In this document: one piece after another, positions 20,542-31,676 of the stretch
Layout: each line of letters begins with the position of its first letter
Numbering within the stretch: position 1 is the first letter of the stretch
Source of the DNA: Sipunculus nudus
Taxonomy: Eukaryota; Annelida; Sipuncula; Golfingiida; Sipunculidae
DNA: 64,000 nt
NCBI GenBank assembly: GCA_026874595.1
Contig: CM049306.1
Location: 6,338,019 to 6,402,018, forward strand
Direction: 5' to 3'
Position numbers and translations under genes: made by a program
The notes under the pieces: model-generated
Database searches by the model: none
Told to the model about the DNA's origin: nothing
Seen by the model: only the letters and a program-made list of their open reading frames with translations

Positions 20542-22640
20542 CTTAATAAACTCAATACATTATTGGTATTGTCAAAACAACTGTAAAGATTACAGGTTTA
20601 ATGTCAGCTCTGACCCAAAGGAACTAATGTTCCCATATCAATCAACAGCAACATACCAGTAGACTCGCAAAACTGATTTATACCACAATGGTTTACAACA
20701 GGAATGAAAACATTTCTATGTGTACTACGTAGTGCATTTGTACCAACACAATATGGCATCACTTCAACTAAACACTTGGCTCTAGCATTAATACTGCACC
20801 ATACATTAAGCCTCAAAAAATTCCTCATACTATACTTCCCACCATCGTCACTAGAGAGAGCCATATGTTGGATGTATGACATGGGCAATGTATCCTCTGA
20901 TTAGGCCCTCATAAATCAGCTATTTCCATCACAACATTTCTAAACCATTATAGACACACATATTTACCTATATTACGTATGACAAAGTTCAATCAATCGA
21001 ATAATCTGCTTACTGGGTCACTGTCGGATAGCGCCCCCTGCCCTAAAATATAACTCTCTATCGGACTTTCCCACTCAAAATAATCTAAAACCTGTGATAC
21101 ATCAGAGCATAAAATATCTGTATTATTTCAAATACATTTAGGACTGCAGTAACTGAACAATGATATCCTCACATAATCTGCACAAGCTTGGCCCATGCAA
21201 GCATATCATATATCATGCATATGAATATAATGAGTACAAGTATCATAAGCAAATACCTCTACTAGACTGTAATGGTTTTTAAACATGGCGTAACCGAAAG
21301 ATAGGGTTAGCATGACGATCCTTACCAGCTCGTCTACCTTAACAGTCGTAACATTGGATTACATTAGTTTTAAGTAAACATTCAAGGGATATTCAGTAAA
21401 ATCATCAAAACCATTGGACTTGTGTTTAACGATAAAACATTTCCAGCAGGGACGCCGGGCCCTCATGTATATGCTGACGTAATGACATGGGCCTCACATG
21501 GGCCTCCAATTCAGTTAAAACAAGAGAGAGCTCCGGCAATTAATTTACACATCAAATTGACAATAAATACCGAAATGACAACATGAAAAACACTTACCTG
21601 CAGCTAGAACAACATAGCCGCCTCACCGTGGTCCCTACCACCAATACCGGGATGAAAAATACGACCCTAAACTGATAATCTTTGCGAGAGTCCGGCAAGC
21701 TATCCTAACTGCAAGTAATGTGTCATAGATGCCCAGTTCCACGGATACCCGCCGCATAAAAAAATATCAAGAATACTGGAGAACGTAAATCTTGTATTAT
21801 CCTGTATTAAATCAATTATTGTGTGTATGAAAGGGAAACTTATGCATCCTGGGGCGGAAAATATTAATATACTCGAATGAACAATAGATTTTGCTGAAAT
21901 GCTTGCTTAAGTGCCTAAACCATACCCACTTCGAAAGCTTAGCTTCCCTGGGCCTGATACTTGTTCCTAATATTGGGAAATTCACCAGGTTGCGCTTATG
22001 ACGCATCATTCTCCATTAGGAATATTTGTCATGAATGTCAAGGATAAACAAAACAGGTCTTGAGTCTGCGATGAATTTTGATAGGGGGTATGACGTTTTA
22101 TGTGGGGAAATGCCCACCAGGCATATTTGATTTTACCGCTTGAGATGGTGACCTGCCTGATTCGATCATTTAAGGGACATAGTGATGTTAAAGTGGTATG
22201 TTATGCTGCCACATGATAAAGATATGTTTTTATTCTTATATATCTGACACTTTTTAGCCGGGAGTTTATAGTTTTATTGACCGCCACCGGACACAAAGTG
22301 TCCCCCCACCATACAAAGAAACTGTTGCTTTTATCACATGGTAAAGGTAAGGGTATTAAAAGGAAAGCTGTTTCAGGTACATACAAAGTTAGAACGTCAA
22401 ATGGTCTACAGCCTAAACATATGCAAACTTCTCAGTACAAAAATATGAACTACCAAGGAATGGGCTCACATGAGACACCAACCCTTCAAATATAAGCAGC
22501 CTTCTACAGACAATTAAAACGAGGTATTAGACATCATAAACAAAGAGAATAGGTAATATACCACAGGTACGGATCCAGGAATTTTTCCAGGGAGAAGTCA
22601 ACGGATGTCATGCATAAAAATTGTATAAAAGAAAAAGGTC
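20542..22640. other. No firm gene; one exon-like minus-strand segment
   Basis: On the minus strand, about 21750-21599 is GC-richer than its surroundings and ends CTAGCTGCAG|GTAAGT, a strong donor, so it could be a non-coding first exon. Downstream on that strand a 94-codon frame (20888-20604, reading LRLNVWCSINARAKCLVEVM in part) has no recognised family. Whether the two belong together cannot be told. The frame at 22277-22495 (+) is lysine-rich and unrecognised. Confidence 0.3.
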
Positions 22641-22649
22641 GTTGGTTTA

Positions 22650-23330
22650 GAGGGGAGATTTGTGTTGCCTTGAGCAGCTGCCTCCTGTGGCAGCTCCGAT
22701 CCAAAAGCTATGGCCTTTAAATTTCTGGGTGTCAAGGTTACAAAAATGAATATCACGGGCTAAATTGAGCGTGGAATATGTGGCATCCAGAGGGAGATCC
22801 TAAAAGGGGCCAGGAAGGCTTCCTCATGCTTGGCAGATTTTATGAAGAGAAGCAACAAGGCTAGGACCTGCAGCTTTGGACTGAAGTACAATGACCTGAC
22901 AGCGACCCAACGGCATATTTTTACTATGACGAAGTGTGATACGAGCTGTTGAATTGAGAAAGATATATCAGACACCTGGATGACATTGTGTATTACATGC
23001 CTACTGGAAGGGATAAGCTCACCAACTCAGAAGCATCCATGAAAATGCAGAGAACAGACTTCTCAGGTAAATGGACTGAACGGTGTGTCTCAGGGCAGAT
23101 AACAATTGGTAACAGACAGAATAAGTGATAGGGAAACGCAAATCAACTGAAGGAGTAAGTCTGTGAGCACCAGCAAGGAGCCTGCAGATGATCTCAGTGG
23201 CTGTTGGATCAGGCTTGTTGGCAAGTCTGTTGGGAAAGACAATTGCTATTGCTTAAGAAGTCAGAGTGCAGCCAGAACAGCATCCTCACAGTTTTGGCAG
23301 GGCTATCTTTTATAAAAAGAAAATCATTCA
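22650..23330 (-). pseudogene. Tyrosine recombinase fragment of a DIRS/Crypton-type element
   Basis: On the minus strand about 23200-23040 reads RLLAGAHRLTPSVDLRFPIT then LLSALRHTVQSIYLRSLFSA, the usual N-terminal/core start of retroelement tyrosine recombinases. About 22990-22660 reads RHSKNMPLGRCQVIVLQSKA, then after stops LDTQKFKGHSFWIGAATGGS, matching the 'FKGHSFRIGAAT' box that carries the catalytic H-x-x-R; here that Arg is Trp. Several stops interrupt it and the nucleophile Tyr region is not visible. A dead copy distinct from the 28-kb one. Confidence 0.75.
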
Positions 23331-23459
23331 GAACATAAACTATAGCACCCATGATTTGCAAGCAACAAATTTTAAAGCTGTGCTGAATGTTTTCAAAGTT
23401 GCCTTATGATGATGCGCAGTTCATAGGTAAACATTAATCATAATAAAACTCATCCTGCC

Positions 23460-23495
23460 AGAAAAAGTTTTTTTTTTGGGGGGGGGGGGGGGGAT
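23460..23495. repeat. T-run/G-run homopolymer
   Basis: TTTTTTTTT followed by about 19 G, in otherwise gene-free DNA. Confidence 0.9.
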
Positions 23496-24124
23496 TTAGG
23501 ACAGCTGGGTATAAGGGGGAATGCAGCTTCTATATCAGTTTTGGTCAAGTACAGTTTAGCCCTAAATGCTTCAGATAGTCAACATTTTGTGGAACATTTT
23601 GACGAGGCATTACCAGGAATACCTGCAATAATTGAGCTGAACTCTGGGTAAGTTATTTGGTGATTTTTGGGGACCAACCCTTGATATGGATATTTTGAAA
23701 GAAGTCCGGGCTGACTTTTGCTGACATGGTAGAAACTATAGCTTGGAATTGTCCATGTCCGACGATTGTGGGGGATGGTGGTAGTGTATCTGCATTATTG
23801 ACATAAGCAGACCTTACAACCCTGCTTGCATGAAACAGAAAAGTCCTCTTCCACAAGATGACAAGGGGCTTTGCACTTCCTCAGGGGCATCTGAAAAAAA
23901 TTATTAAACCACCAGCAGAAATGCAAATCAAAAGGGGGAAACACTCAAATATCAATAACTGCAAAAATAAATGAGTCCAATGAACTTTGTGATAAAAGGC
24001 AAATCTTATTACCTATTGCCAATATTGTATAAATATGCAGACGCTTTAAACATCATACAAAGGCTCAGCTTATATAGCTTTTATAACAGTTCATATCTGA
24101 TATATATTATACATATTGTACAGC

Positions 24125-24490
24125 AAGTTTTATATTTACCAGGGAACAAACATCAACCTAGTTGTGTAAAATATTGTGTTTTTACCAGGGAACAACATCA
24201 ACCTGGAATATTTCAACTTGTATTTACCAGGGAACAGACATCCACCTTGTTGTGTGAAATATTTTGTATTTACCAGGACACAAACATCAACCTGGTTGTG
24301 TAAAATACTTTTTCATATACCAGGGAACAACATCACCTGGAATATTTCAATTTGTATTTTCCAGAAAACAAACATAAACCTGGAATATTTCAACTGTATA
24401 TACCAGGGAACAAGCATAAACCTGTTCGTGTAAAATGGTTTATGTTTACCAGGGAACAAACATCAACCTGGAATATTTCAACTTGATTCC
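24125..24490 (+). repeat. Tandem repeat of about 45-55 bp (ACCAGGGAACAAACATCAACCTG)
   Basis: About eight units, each with TTACCAGGGAACAAACATCA and CCTGGAATATTTCAACT or CTAGTTGTGTAAAATA. Two unit types differ after CCTGG/CCTAG. It abuts the 5' end of the Gypsy fragment. The 85- and 110-codon frames across it are not genes. Confidence 0.85.
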
Positions 24491-24497
24491 TGCATAT

Positions 24498-24707
24498 CAA
24501 AGATAAGGTCAGATATCAGTTGCTACTGCTAAAGTGTATGCGCGAGGAAGTTCTCAGAGGACTTCACGATGAGAATGGCCATAAAGGTTTCTTTCGGTTG
24601 ATTGATTTAGTTCGGTCCCGGTTCAACTGGCCAGATATGACCAGAGATGTGAAAAAGGTGCAAAGTTGTGAACGATGCATACGCCGGAAAACGCCGACAA
24701 CCAAGAA
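24498..24707 (+). pseudogene. Ty3/Gypsy integrase, zinc-binding N-terminal part
   Basis: Reads LHDENGHKGFFRLIDLVRSR, FNWPDMTRDVKKV and CERCIRRKTPTTKN. This is the H-H-C-C zinc-binding domain at the start of Gypsy integrases (H...H...W...M..DV...C..C). It is cut at 24708 by a 1.4-kb insertion and resumes at 26103. Nothing of RT or RNase H is seen upstream, so the element is 5'-truncated. Confidence 0.85.
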
Positions 24708-26102
24708 CTAGTGGCCCATGGGCCATGACGCTCGGCTGAATTCAAGGAATGTTGAACAACGAGCAAAATGACTGCCAGAGTGCAGACAAATCATGGATTT
24801 TGTGGAGAGTCCTAAGAAATGGGTTTCAGTGGGCTTTTGCACAGATGACAACTTCATAAATAGAAAGAAAAATGCGTAAAAAATTGAAAAAAATACAGGT
24901 AGTGCAACCAGTCTGCAGGAACTGATGAAACACTCCATGATCAATATATATCCCAAGAATCATAGCTATCAAGGCATTAGTTATTCAGATACTGGAGCTT
25001 TTGTTTGTATAAATTATTCTTGGGGGTATTTACGAGCCCTATAGCTTAGAGGATATGGGTAACAGAGACCTAATTTCAGGTATCCAAAGAGACTTTTCAT
25101 GGACCTCCCTAGAAGTCAAGTATGAAGATTCTAGGTCAAGTGGTTACGATTTGGGCCCTGTTACAAGATGAGGCTTTATTTGAAAGTCTCAAAAAGAGAA
25201 AAAATTCATAAAAATTGGAAAAAAAATACAGGTGGCGCCACCAGTCTGCAGGAACTGATGAAACACTCCATGATCAATATGCATGCAAAAATCATGGCCA
25301 TCAGTACATTAGGTATTCAGATACTTTAGCTTTTGTATCAAATTTTCCATTATTCTGAGCTGTACTTTCAGTGCCATAGCTCAGAGGTTATGGGTAACAG
25401 AGACCTAATTTCAGGTATCCAAAGAGACTTTTTATAGTCCTCCCTGCATGTCAAGAGAGAAGATTCTAGGTCCAGTCATTATGATTTGTGCCCTGTTAAC
25501 AGATGACCACATCTTAAGGTCTCAAAAATAGATAAAAACATTCGTAAAAATAGAAAAAATACAGGTGGCGCCACCAGACTGCAGAAACTGATGAAACACT
25601 CCAAGATCAATATCCATGCAAAAAATCATGGTGATTAATGCAATAGTTGTGCAGATAATTGAGCTTTTGTATCAAATTTTCCATTATTCTGGGGGGTACT
25701 TCGGAGCCCCATAGCTCGAAGAATATGGGTAAGAGAGACCTAATTTCAGGTTTCCAAAGAGACTTTTTATGGACCTTCCTTGATGTCAAGTTATCCCATG
25801 ATCAATATACATGCAAAGAATCATGGTGATCAATGCAGCAGTTATTCAGACACTTGACCTTTTGTGTCAAATTTTGCATTATTCTGGGGGGTATTTTGGA
25901 GCCCCATAGCTCAAAGGATATGGGTAACAGAGACCAAATTTAAGGTTTTCAAGGAGATTTGTCATGAACCTCCCAGGATGTTAAGTTACAAGATTCTAGG
26001 TCCAGCAGTTACAGTTTGCGCCCTGTTAACGGACGGACGGCCGGACGGACGACGGACAAAGAGTGATCGCTATAGCTCAGATGACTTACAGTCAGCTGAG
26101 CT
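24708..26102 (-). mobile_element. Modular element with ~333-bp central tandem repeats, inserted in Gypsy integrase
   Basis: On its own strand (minus) it runs from AGCTCAGCTGACTG with a GTCCGTC-rich head near 26030-26060, through three central units, to TTCAGCCGAGCGTCATGGC and the palindrome TGGCCCATGGGCCA followed by CTAG. The landmark ACCAGTCTGCAGGAACTGAT recurs at about 24909, 25243 and 25575 (334 and 332 bp apart). It splits an integrase reading frame, which gives its exact edges. Copies of the same family: 39121-40121, 48744-49703 and a decayed one at 54398-55035. A Helitron-like 3' end is inferred. Confidence 0.8.
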
Positions 26103-27590
26103 AAAAATGCCTCCTTAGTGGACATGACTTCAATTTACCCCATGGAACATGCCTGCGTCGATTACCTGACTTTTTAGGAATCAAAAAGCGGTTATGGTAA
26201 TGTTTTAGGCACAACGGACCATTTCACGAGATATGCTATCGCTATTCCTACCAGAAGCCAAACCGCTAAAACGATTGCTTGTGTACTATTTGGCAATTTT
26301 CTTGTGCATTATGGTTTTCATGCGTGATTACACGGCGACCAGGTCAGAAATTTCGAATTGGAAATTATCAGTAATCTTTGTAAAGTTTGTGAAATCAGGG
26401 AAAGTCGAACTACTCCCTATCATCCTCAAGGAAATGGTCTGTGTGAACGTTTAAACAAAACCCTTTACCAGATAATTGGCACACTCTCTGAAGACAAAAA
26501 GGCAGATTGGAAATCATAAGTCCCGTGTTTGGTACACGCCTATAATGCCACAAAACACGAAAGTACCGGATTTTCTCCTTTCTATCTAATGTTTGGCAGA
26601 CGCCCAAGACTACCAGTGGATGTAGCTTCCCGAAGAAGAGAAAGAACGAAGCCAATCTGAGTTCGTCCGTGACTTCCAGAACAAGATACTCTCTGCCTAA
26701 GAAATTGTCCGCATTGAATTGGAGAAAGCAACAAAGAGATCAAAAGAGCACGATCTGAATGTACGCGAATCGTTATTACACCCCAGAGATCGGGTGTTTG
26801 TAAGAATGTCGCCTTCAAGAGGAATCACAAACTGGCTGATCACTGGGAGGAAGATGTTTACATCGTTGAGGCAAAGTCGAATAAAAAAAAACTGTATATG
26901 TAGTCTCCAAGGATGACGGTAAACATCAGATAAGGACAGAAATATGTTGCTGTCTTTGGCCAGTATTCCTCTAATACAGTAGGTGAGGAAACTAAGCATG
27001 GACAAACCGGACGTAAACCAACTCGCCCCAGAACTCGTCTCAGGAGAGATTCTTCCCCTGAAGAGTCTGACGAATCCGGGGAGGACAATAAATATGAATT
27101 GCCACCGATACTATTGGATCCATCTGCACCGGAATTTGTACCCTCTCCAGCAATACAAGCGACATCGGAGCCAACATTAACAGAAGGAACACAAGATGAG
27201 TGCCCATTTGTTAACCGTGGAAGCGTCACATTAAGTGCTCCTGACGGCTCTGATGGAAGTACCAACGAGAGCGATTCCGCACCAAGATATTTTGACAAAG
27301 ACACAATTCTTACATATGATGACACTTGTCAGCCGGGAACGAAGTAGATATCGGTCTCCAGGGCATCTTAGATGAGCCGGAACAAGACGAAACATCGAAC
27401 CAAGACGTTTCAGATATAGAGAGTCATTCTGTTTCTGATGACCAACCCATTCCTGGTAGGGGTACACCTACGGGCAATACGATGCGTCCGAGTCCAGCGC
27501 CCCGTAGGTCAACAAGACAAATACAGCCTCCACAGAGGTATAGAGATGAGGAATTCAATCCTTCACATGTCCTCATCCGAATTAGTTGAA
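26103..27590 (+). pseudogene. Ty3/Gypsy integrase core and C-terminal tail
   Basis: Continues the fragment at 24498. The core reads HACVDYLTF, LGTTDHFTRYAIAIPT, TPYHPQGNGLCERLNKTL (catalytic D, D and E environments) and [20 protein letters not shown]. Stops and frameshifts occur near 26175, 26323, 26518 and 26660. The tail at 27099-27590 is acidic and Ser/Pro-rich and ends RRSTRQIQPPQRYRDEE, typical of the C-terminal end of Gypsy polyproteins. It is non-functional. Confidence 0.85.
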
Positions 27591-27897
27591 AAGGAGCATT
27601 TACTCATGCAGGTGAAGGAATGCTTTCCTGCTGAGATACCTACACTGACTGCTGCCATCGTAGAACTAGTTCGCAAAAGCTGATATATAAATCAATTAGT
27701 ATTTGATGGTATCTGTGTATTTAATATATGATGATGTATTGTAGCACATGTCGATTAATGGAGATAATGATTATGTATTAGCCACTTCACGCATTTCTCG
27801 CACATAAAAAACGCGGATTCTGAAATATTTTGGGCCCAGAGCCGGACCTTTAATAGATATCGGCGGTTCGTAGGGCCGAATAAAAGCCCGAGTCAAC

Positions 27898-28830
27898 CTA
27901 AGGTTGACTTTGAGGCCCAGATACCGCGAGTCTCGAATCACAATAGCTAGCTGCCCTGTAAGCGATGCCGATTTTAATGTAAGCTGGTGTTTCTATGTAT
28001 GATTGGTAGTCATGGCTTCTCCAGCGTCCTGAGAGTTTAATCTCCCAGTCCCGAAGCTGTTCCGCGGCAGCATCAGTGGCGAAACCCCGACGCATTAAGT
28101 GACCGGGAAAATTCCCAGGTAATCCTGCGGCCGCAAGTAGCAAACGCATTTGACTTGAGAATAATGATTTTGACAAGATAACATCATTTTGGAACCGATA
28201 AAGGGCATCTATGGCACAATTTATAGGCAAGCCGTTTCTCACCTGTAAGCACTGGATCATTGCACACACTGCACAAACCTGTGATTGGGAGCAGCCAATG
28301 TACATGTCGACGCCATGGCAGTGCCGGTCCATTTTGGATTGTTTTATTTGCAATTTCATATGCAATGACGGCGAATTGAGTATTTGAACACACCTAATGA
28401 AAGGTGGCGTCTGTGATCAAAACTCCCAGACACAGTAAATTCAGCTGCTATCAAATTGGCGTAATATGCCAAGGTTATGGCTGACCACAATAGTTTGTGA
28501 TGATAAGAATTAGTAAAGACCTTTAATAGACGGTTAAGGATATTATATGTTATCGGCAGTTTTCTTGACGGTGGGCCGCTAATAGTTTTGATGGCACAAA
28601 GCTCCCTCTTAACCCTGAGGGCGTCAGTAAGTGGATTAAAATGGCCTTCTTCAATATGTAATGATCTAACTCCAGCCAGGTATACGGACACCGTGCTATG
28701 CTGAAAAGAGCGGCGATGCAACCATGCTATAAACATAAGGAGCGTGTCCTCTGATGCCGGTACAGCTCTTAGTTTATATGTCACACAAGAGTCCAAATAC
28801 TGTCTGTCCTACTTCATATGTCCGTCTGGT
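27898..28830 (-). pseudogene. DIRS-like tyrosine recombinase
   Basis: The N-terminal part reads ASEDTLLMFIAWLHRRSFQH, STVSVYLAGVRSLHIEEGHF and RKLPITYNILNRLLK (SAM-like DNA-binding half). The C-terminal part reads GVDMYIGCSQSQVCAVCAMI, LPGNFPGHLMRRGFATDAA and LSGRWRSHDYQSYIETP, holding the H-x-x-R box and the Tyr nucleophile region. The usual 'LRAGEF' box reads LIAAEFTV, so the first catalytic Arg appears lost. The two halves are in different frames, broken near 28370. Confidence 0.85.
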
Positions 28831-28850
28831 GGATGATTTAAGGCCTCCTC

Positions 28851-29960
28851 TCACCAGCTCTCTGACCTCGCTTTGTAGCAACCGATGTCTTTACGTGCAG
28901 CTTTACTAAGCCGCGTTCGGTGATGCAGATGCTTGACTTTCTTTGCTAAGTCAATAAGGCGTCTAGTGAATGTTCTACCCGGCCGAACTACCTTAGCGAC
29001 AAAAGTTAATTTTCCTATCAAAGATAGAAGCTCGCGTTTTTTACAGGTGCGCTTTTCCCTCCGAAGTGATAGTTCGCTCATGACTTCGGACATTCTTTCC
29101 TCGGAAATCTGAAGCGCCATCATTTCCGTGTCAAAAATTATACCAAGGTATTCCATACGTGTAGAGGGGCTAGTCACTTTGGAAGGCTGGACAGTAAAAC
29201 CCAGGTCCTCGCAACTCTTCAGCATAATCTTCAGATTATCATTACATTGGCTTGATGCCGGAGATCTGAAAGTGACGTAATCGTCTAGGTAATGCTCCAC
29301 GACTGCCGCGCCCCTGTAGCGCATTACGTACTGAAGAGCTTCGGCATAATCGTTGAACAGACGAGCCGAACTACGAAGCCCGAACGGGAGCACAATGTCG
29401 ACGAAATATTCTACGCGTTCTACCCCTTCGGAGTCAGTTACTGGCCAGGAACTTCCTAATAGTTCCTAGTCCTCTGGAGTGACAACGATATGTCTGTAAG
29501 CGTTCTTAAGGTCAAGCTTAGCGAGTAAGGCATTTTTGCCGTAGGAATTCACGATTGCGACCACATGATCCATAGAGATATAACGTACGGCACATTCCTC
29601 GTTGATAATATAATCGTTTACAGCTTGGCCCGTCGGCCACGAGAGATCGTGTATAACACGATATTTGTCTGAGCGTTTCTTGTGATACACTCCTAACGGT
29701 GAAGCGACAAAATGTTGTACATGGTGGTTGTGAAAATGGCCCTGCCCAGCGTTTGAGCTTCAGGTCTTTATCAATTAATTCTTTGACCATGGCCGCGAGG
29801 GTTTTCGTGGATGGCCAGTTGGGAATTACACGTGTCTCTCGGGGGCTATTGTGCCCTATTCTCACTCCATGCTCTATACCATAAAGTAATCTGTTTACGA
29901 AATTTTGGTCCGGATGTATGCGTAATGCTTCCTTCCATGCCGGTAAATTTAATGGCGATT
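28851..29960 (-). pseudogene. DIRS-like reverse transcriptase
   Basis: The start reads FVNRLLYGIEHGVRIGHNSP and WAGPFSQPP. After a frameshift near 29690 it reads SDKYRVIHDLSWPTGQAVND and LLAKLDLKNAYRHIVVTPED, then a TAG stop at about 29466. It resumes VLPFGLRSSARLFNDYAEAL, VVEHYLDDYVTF (YLDD catalytic motif, intact), SKVTSPSTRMEYLGIIFDTE and ELLSLIGKLTFVAKVVRPGR (thumb). The polymerase fold is nearly complete, but one frameshift and one stop inactivate it. Best match in style is DIRS/Ngaro RT. Confidence 0.88.
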
Positions 29961-29964
29961 TAGT

Positions 29965-30670
29965 TCGGATTACACTGTTTACATTGGTTGTACGGGTCAG
30001 GTCCTTTACAGTTCCGGCACACGTTGGCTCTCTTGCAAGCTAGGAAACTGCATCGACCGATCTGATAGTTGTTGCATCCTTCTGTCCCGTTGTGAAACCA
30101 TCGTTCCGAGCTTGCCTTATGCCCGGTACTTGAGTTACGAGGGGCACTCTGGTCCTGATGATAGGTGTCGCTCGCCTCTTTCTGGGCGAGCTCCTACCGA
30201 AAGGAGCATTCTCGAACGGAATGGGAATGAGAACGGCACTGAAAACATCTGATACAACCTTTCCTTATGGCTGTAGCGTCCAAAATTGTAGCATATAAGT
30301 CCGTATTTACTATGTGGAACTGAAATGGATGAGCCGTCCCTGAGAGTTTTGTACGATGTCTTACGTCATACGCGTAAACCGCAGGCCAAACGATTTTTTT
30401 ATCACACTCTTGCACGAAGGAGCGGTACTCGGCCAAGTTTGTGAACAATTGTGAGTATTTATGTAAAACGACTCTTTCATAGTTTGTCCGTGCAGATAGC
30501 CAACAGTTAAAACTGTCTATGACCTTTTTAGGCTTCCTTTTTGCTTGTACCACGGCGACCGAGCATCTGGCGTGTTTCCACTTTGCCAAGTGGCCACAAT
30601 AGTAAAGGATCGGTGAACCGTGACGTGACCCCCCTCCCGCGGTCGGGTCCTTGTGTTTGGCTAAAAACAA
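29965..30670 (-). pseudogene. DIRS-like gag protein with zinc knuckles
   Basis: The first part (158 codons, 30670-30194) ends CIRCFQCRSHSHSVRECSF, whose CFQC-x4-H-x4-C is a CCHC knuckle. After a frame break near 30194 a second cysteine-rich stretch at about 30090-29966 reads GCNNYQIGRCSFLACKRANV then CRNCKGPDPYNQCKQC and a stop, matching the 'FN-G-C...C-F-HVC--C' tail of DIRS gag proteins. N-terminal limits are uncertain. Confidence 0.75.
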
Positions 30671-30885
30671 TTAACTACCTTAATTGCCACTTATATGACG
30701 ATGTAGGTGATATCTTTAACATGTATATTACAGATGACACATTTTAGCAGTGGCAATGTGAACTTGACGTATGAATGAATTTTTCAGTTGTATGAAATAA
30801 TTTGTCATTTGTATCGTTAAGGAACCTAATAACAACAGAAGAAGAGCATAAATTTTGTTATGGAGATAGAAAAAAATACATATTC

Positions 30886-31676
30886 TGTAACACTAGGCAG
30901 CGTGAAATGTCTAGCGGAATGAATAAAGAAGTTAGTGGTTGTTTGTTAACAAATAATTATAATTTATTCCTACAACAACCCTAACATTAGAATACACTAA
31001 ATCAATACAATTACACAGTATAACAACAGTACTACAGAAAATCAATACAGTTACACAGTATAATAAATAAAGTGTACAGTACCTGGATACCACCACTGTC
31101 ACAGCTCAATAAGTCATTTAAAGCATATAATTCAGATGAACAGTTCACATAAATCTTCTCACAGAATAATAGTCCAATTCAATCATAAAATCAATCTATT
31201 GAAATCTAAAAGTGTAGTTCTGGTAGTGATCCCAAAGGCAAACTGAAGACTATATAAAATCCGTTACAAATTTCGAAGAAGATCTATAACTGCTGCAATA
31301 ATCGGAAAGGTCCACAAACTGACTCGCACTCTTCTGTGTCCACTGGAATATTTCTCTCTCCTCCCCCCGGCTCTAAAACGCAGCCCCTATTTATAACTTT
31401 TCATCCGAAAATTCTAAAAAAAACTTCTATTTCACGAACCCAACAATACATAATATACACGCCTAAATAACATTACAAGACGTGCGCTCATATAGCGCGA
31501 CCAGCCCAAAAGAATCCAGAATAGGATGAGCGCTGTGTTTCTACACGTCAGAGTTCAACCAAAGCGGATTACACCGAGCCTGCAACACCCGGCCAGGCGA
31601 GGTTGCTACAGCAACGAGCCACGCCCGCGCCACACGAATCAAGTGTCAACAGCACATGTAACAGACATCTGTAACA
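30886..31676 (-). repeat. Candidate LTR (791 bp) with minus-strand promoter
   Basis: Begins TGTAACAC and ends ATCTGTAACA on the plus strand (TG...CA ends). Read on the minus strand it has a TATA box (TATAAATA, 31389-31396), then GC-rich leader sequence, and AATAAA (30963-30968) about 80 bp before its end, the U3-R-U5 order of an LTR. It lies directly upstream of the gag-like frame on the same strand. No target duplication or second copy is visible, so a solo LTR of another element is equally possible. Confidence 0.45.

Larger units (their letters stand above)
27890..30670 (-). mobile_element. Decayed DIRS-like retroelement (gag, RT, tyrosine recombinase)
   Basis: Minus-strand order gag (30670-29965), RT (about 29960-28851) and tyrosine recombinase (about 28830-27900) is the DIRS layout. 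RNase H, normally between RT and recombinase, is missing: RT thumb sequence passes into the recombinase N-terminus within about 60 bp. It lies tail-to-tail with the Gypsy fragment, and a short palindrome (GTCAACCT/AGGTTGAC) at 27892-27908 is near the junction. A candidate LTR lies 216 bp upstream at 30886-31676. Confidence 0.82.

Noticed and set aside
22277-22495. Lysine-rich 72-residue ORF
   Set aside because: No recognisable family, no upstream promoter or splice evidence, next to a decayed retroelement.
26858-27325. 155-residue minus-strand ORF
   Set aside because: Antisense shadow of the acidic, Ser/Pro-rich C-terminal tail of the Gypsy polyprotein on the plus strand.
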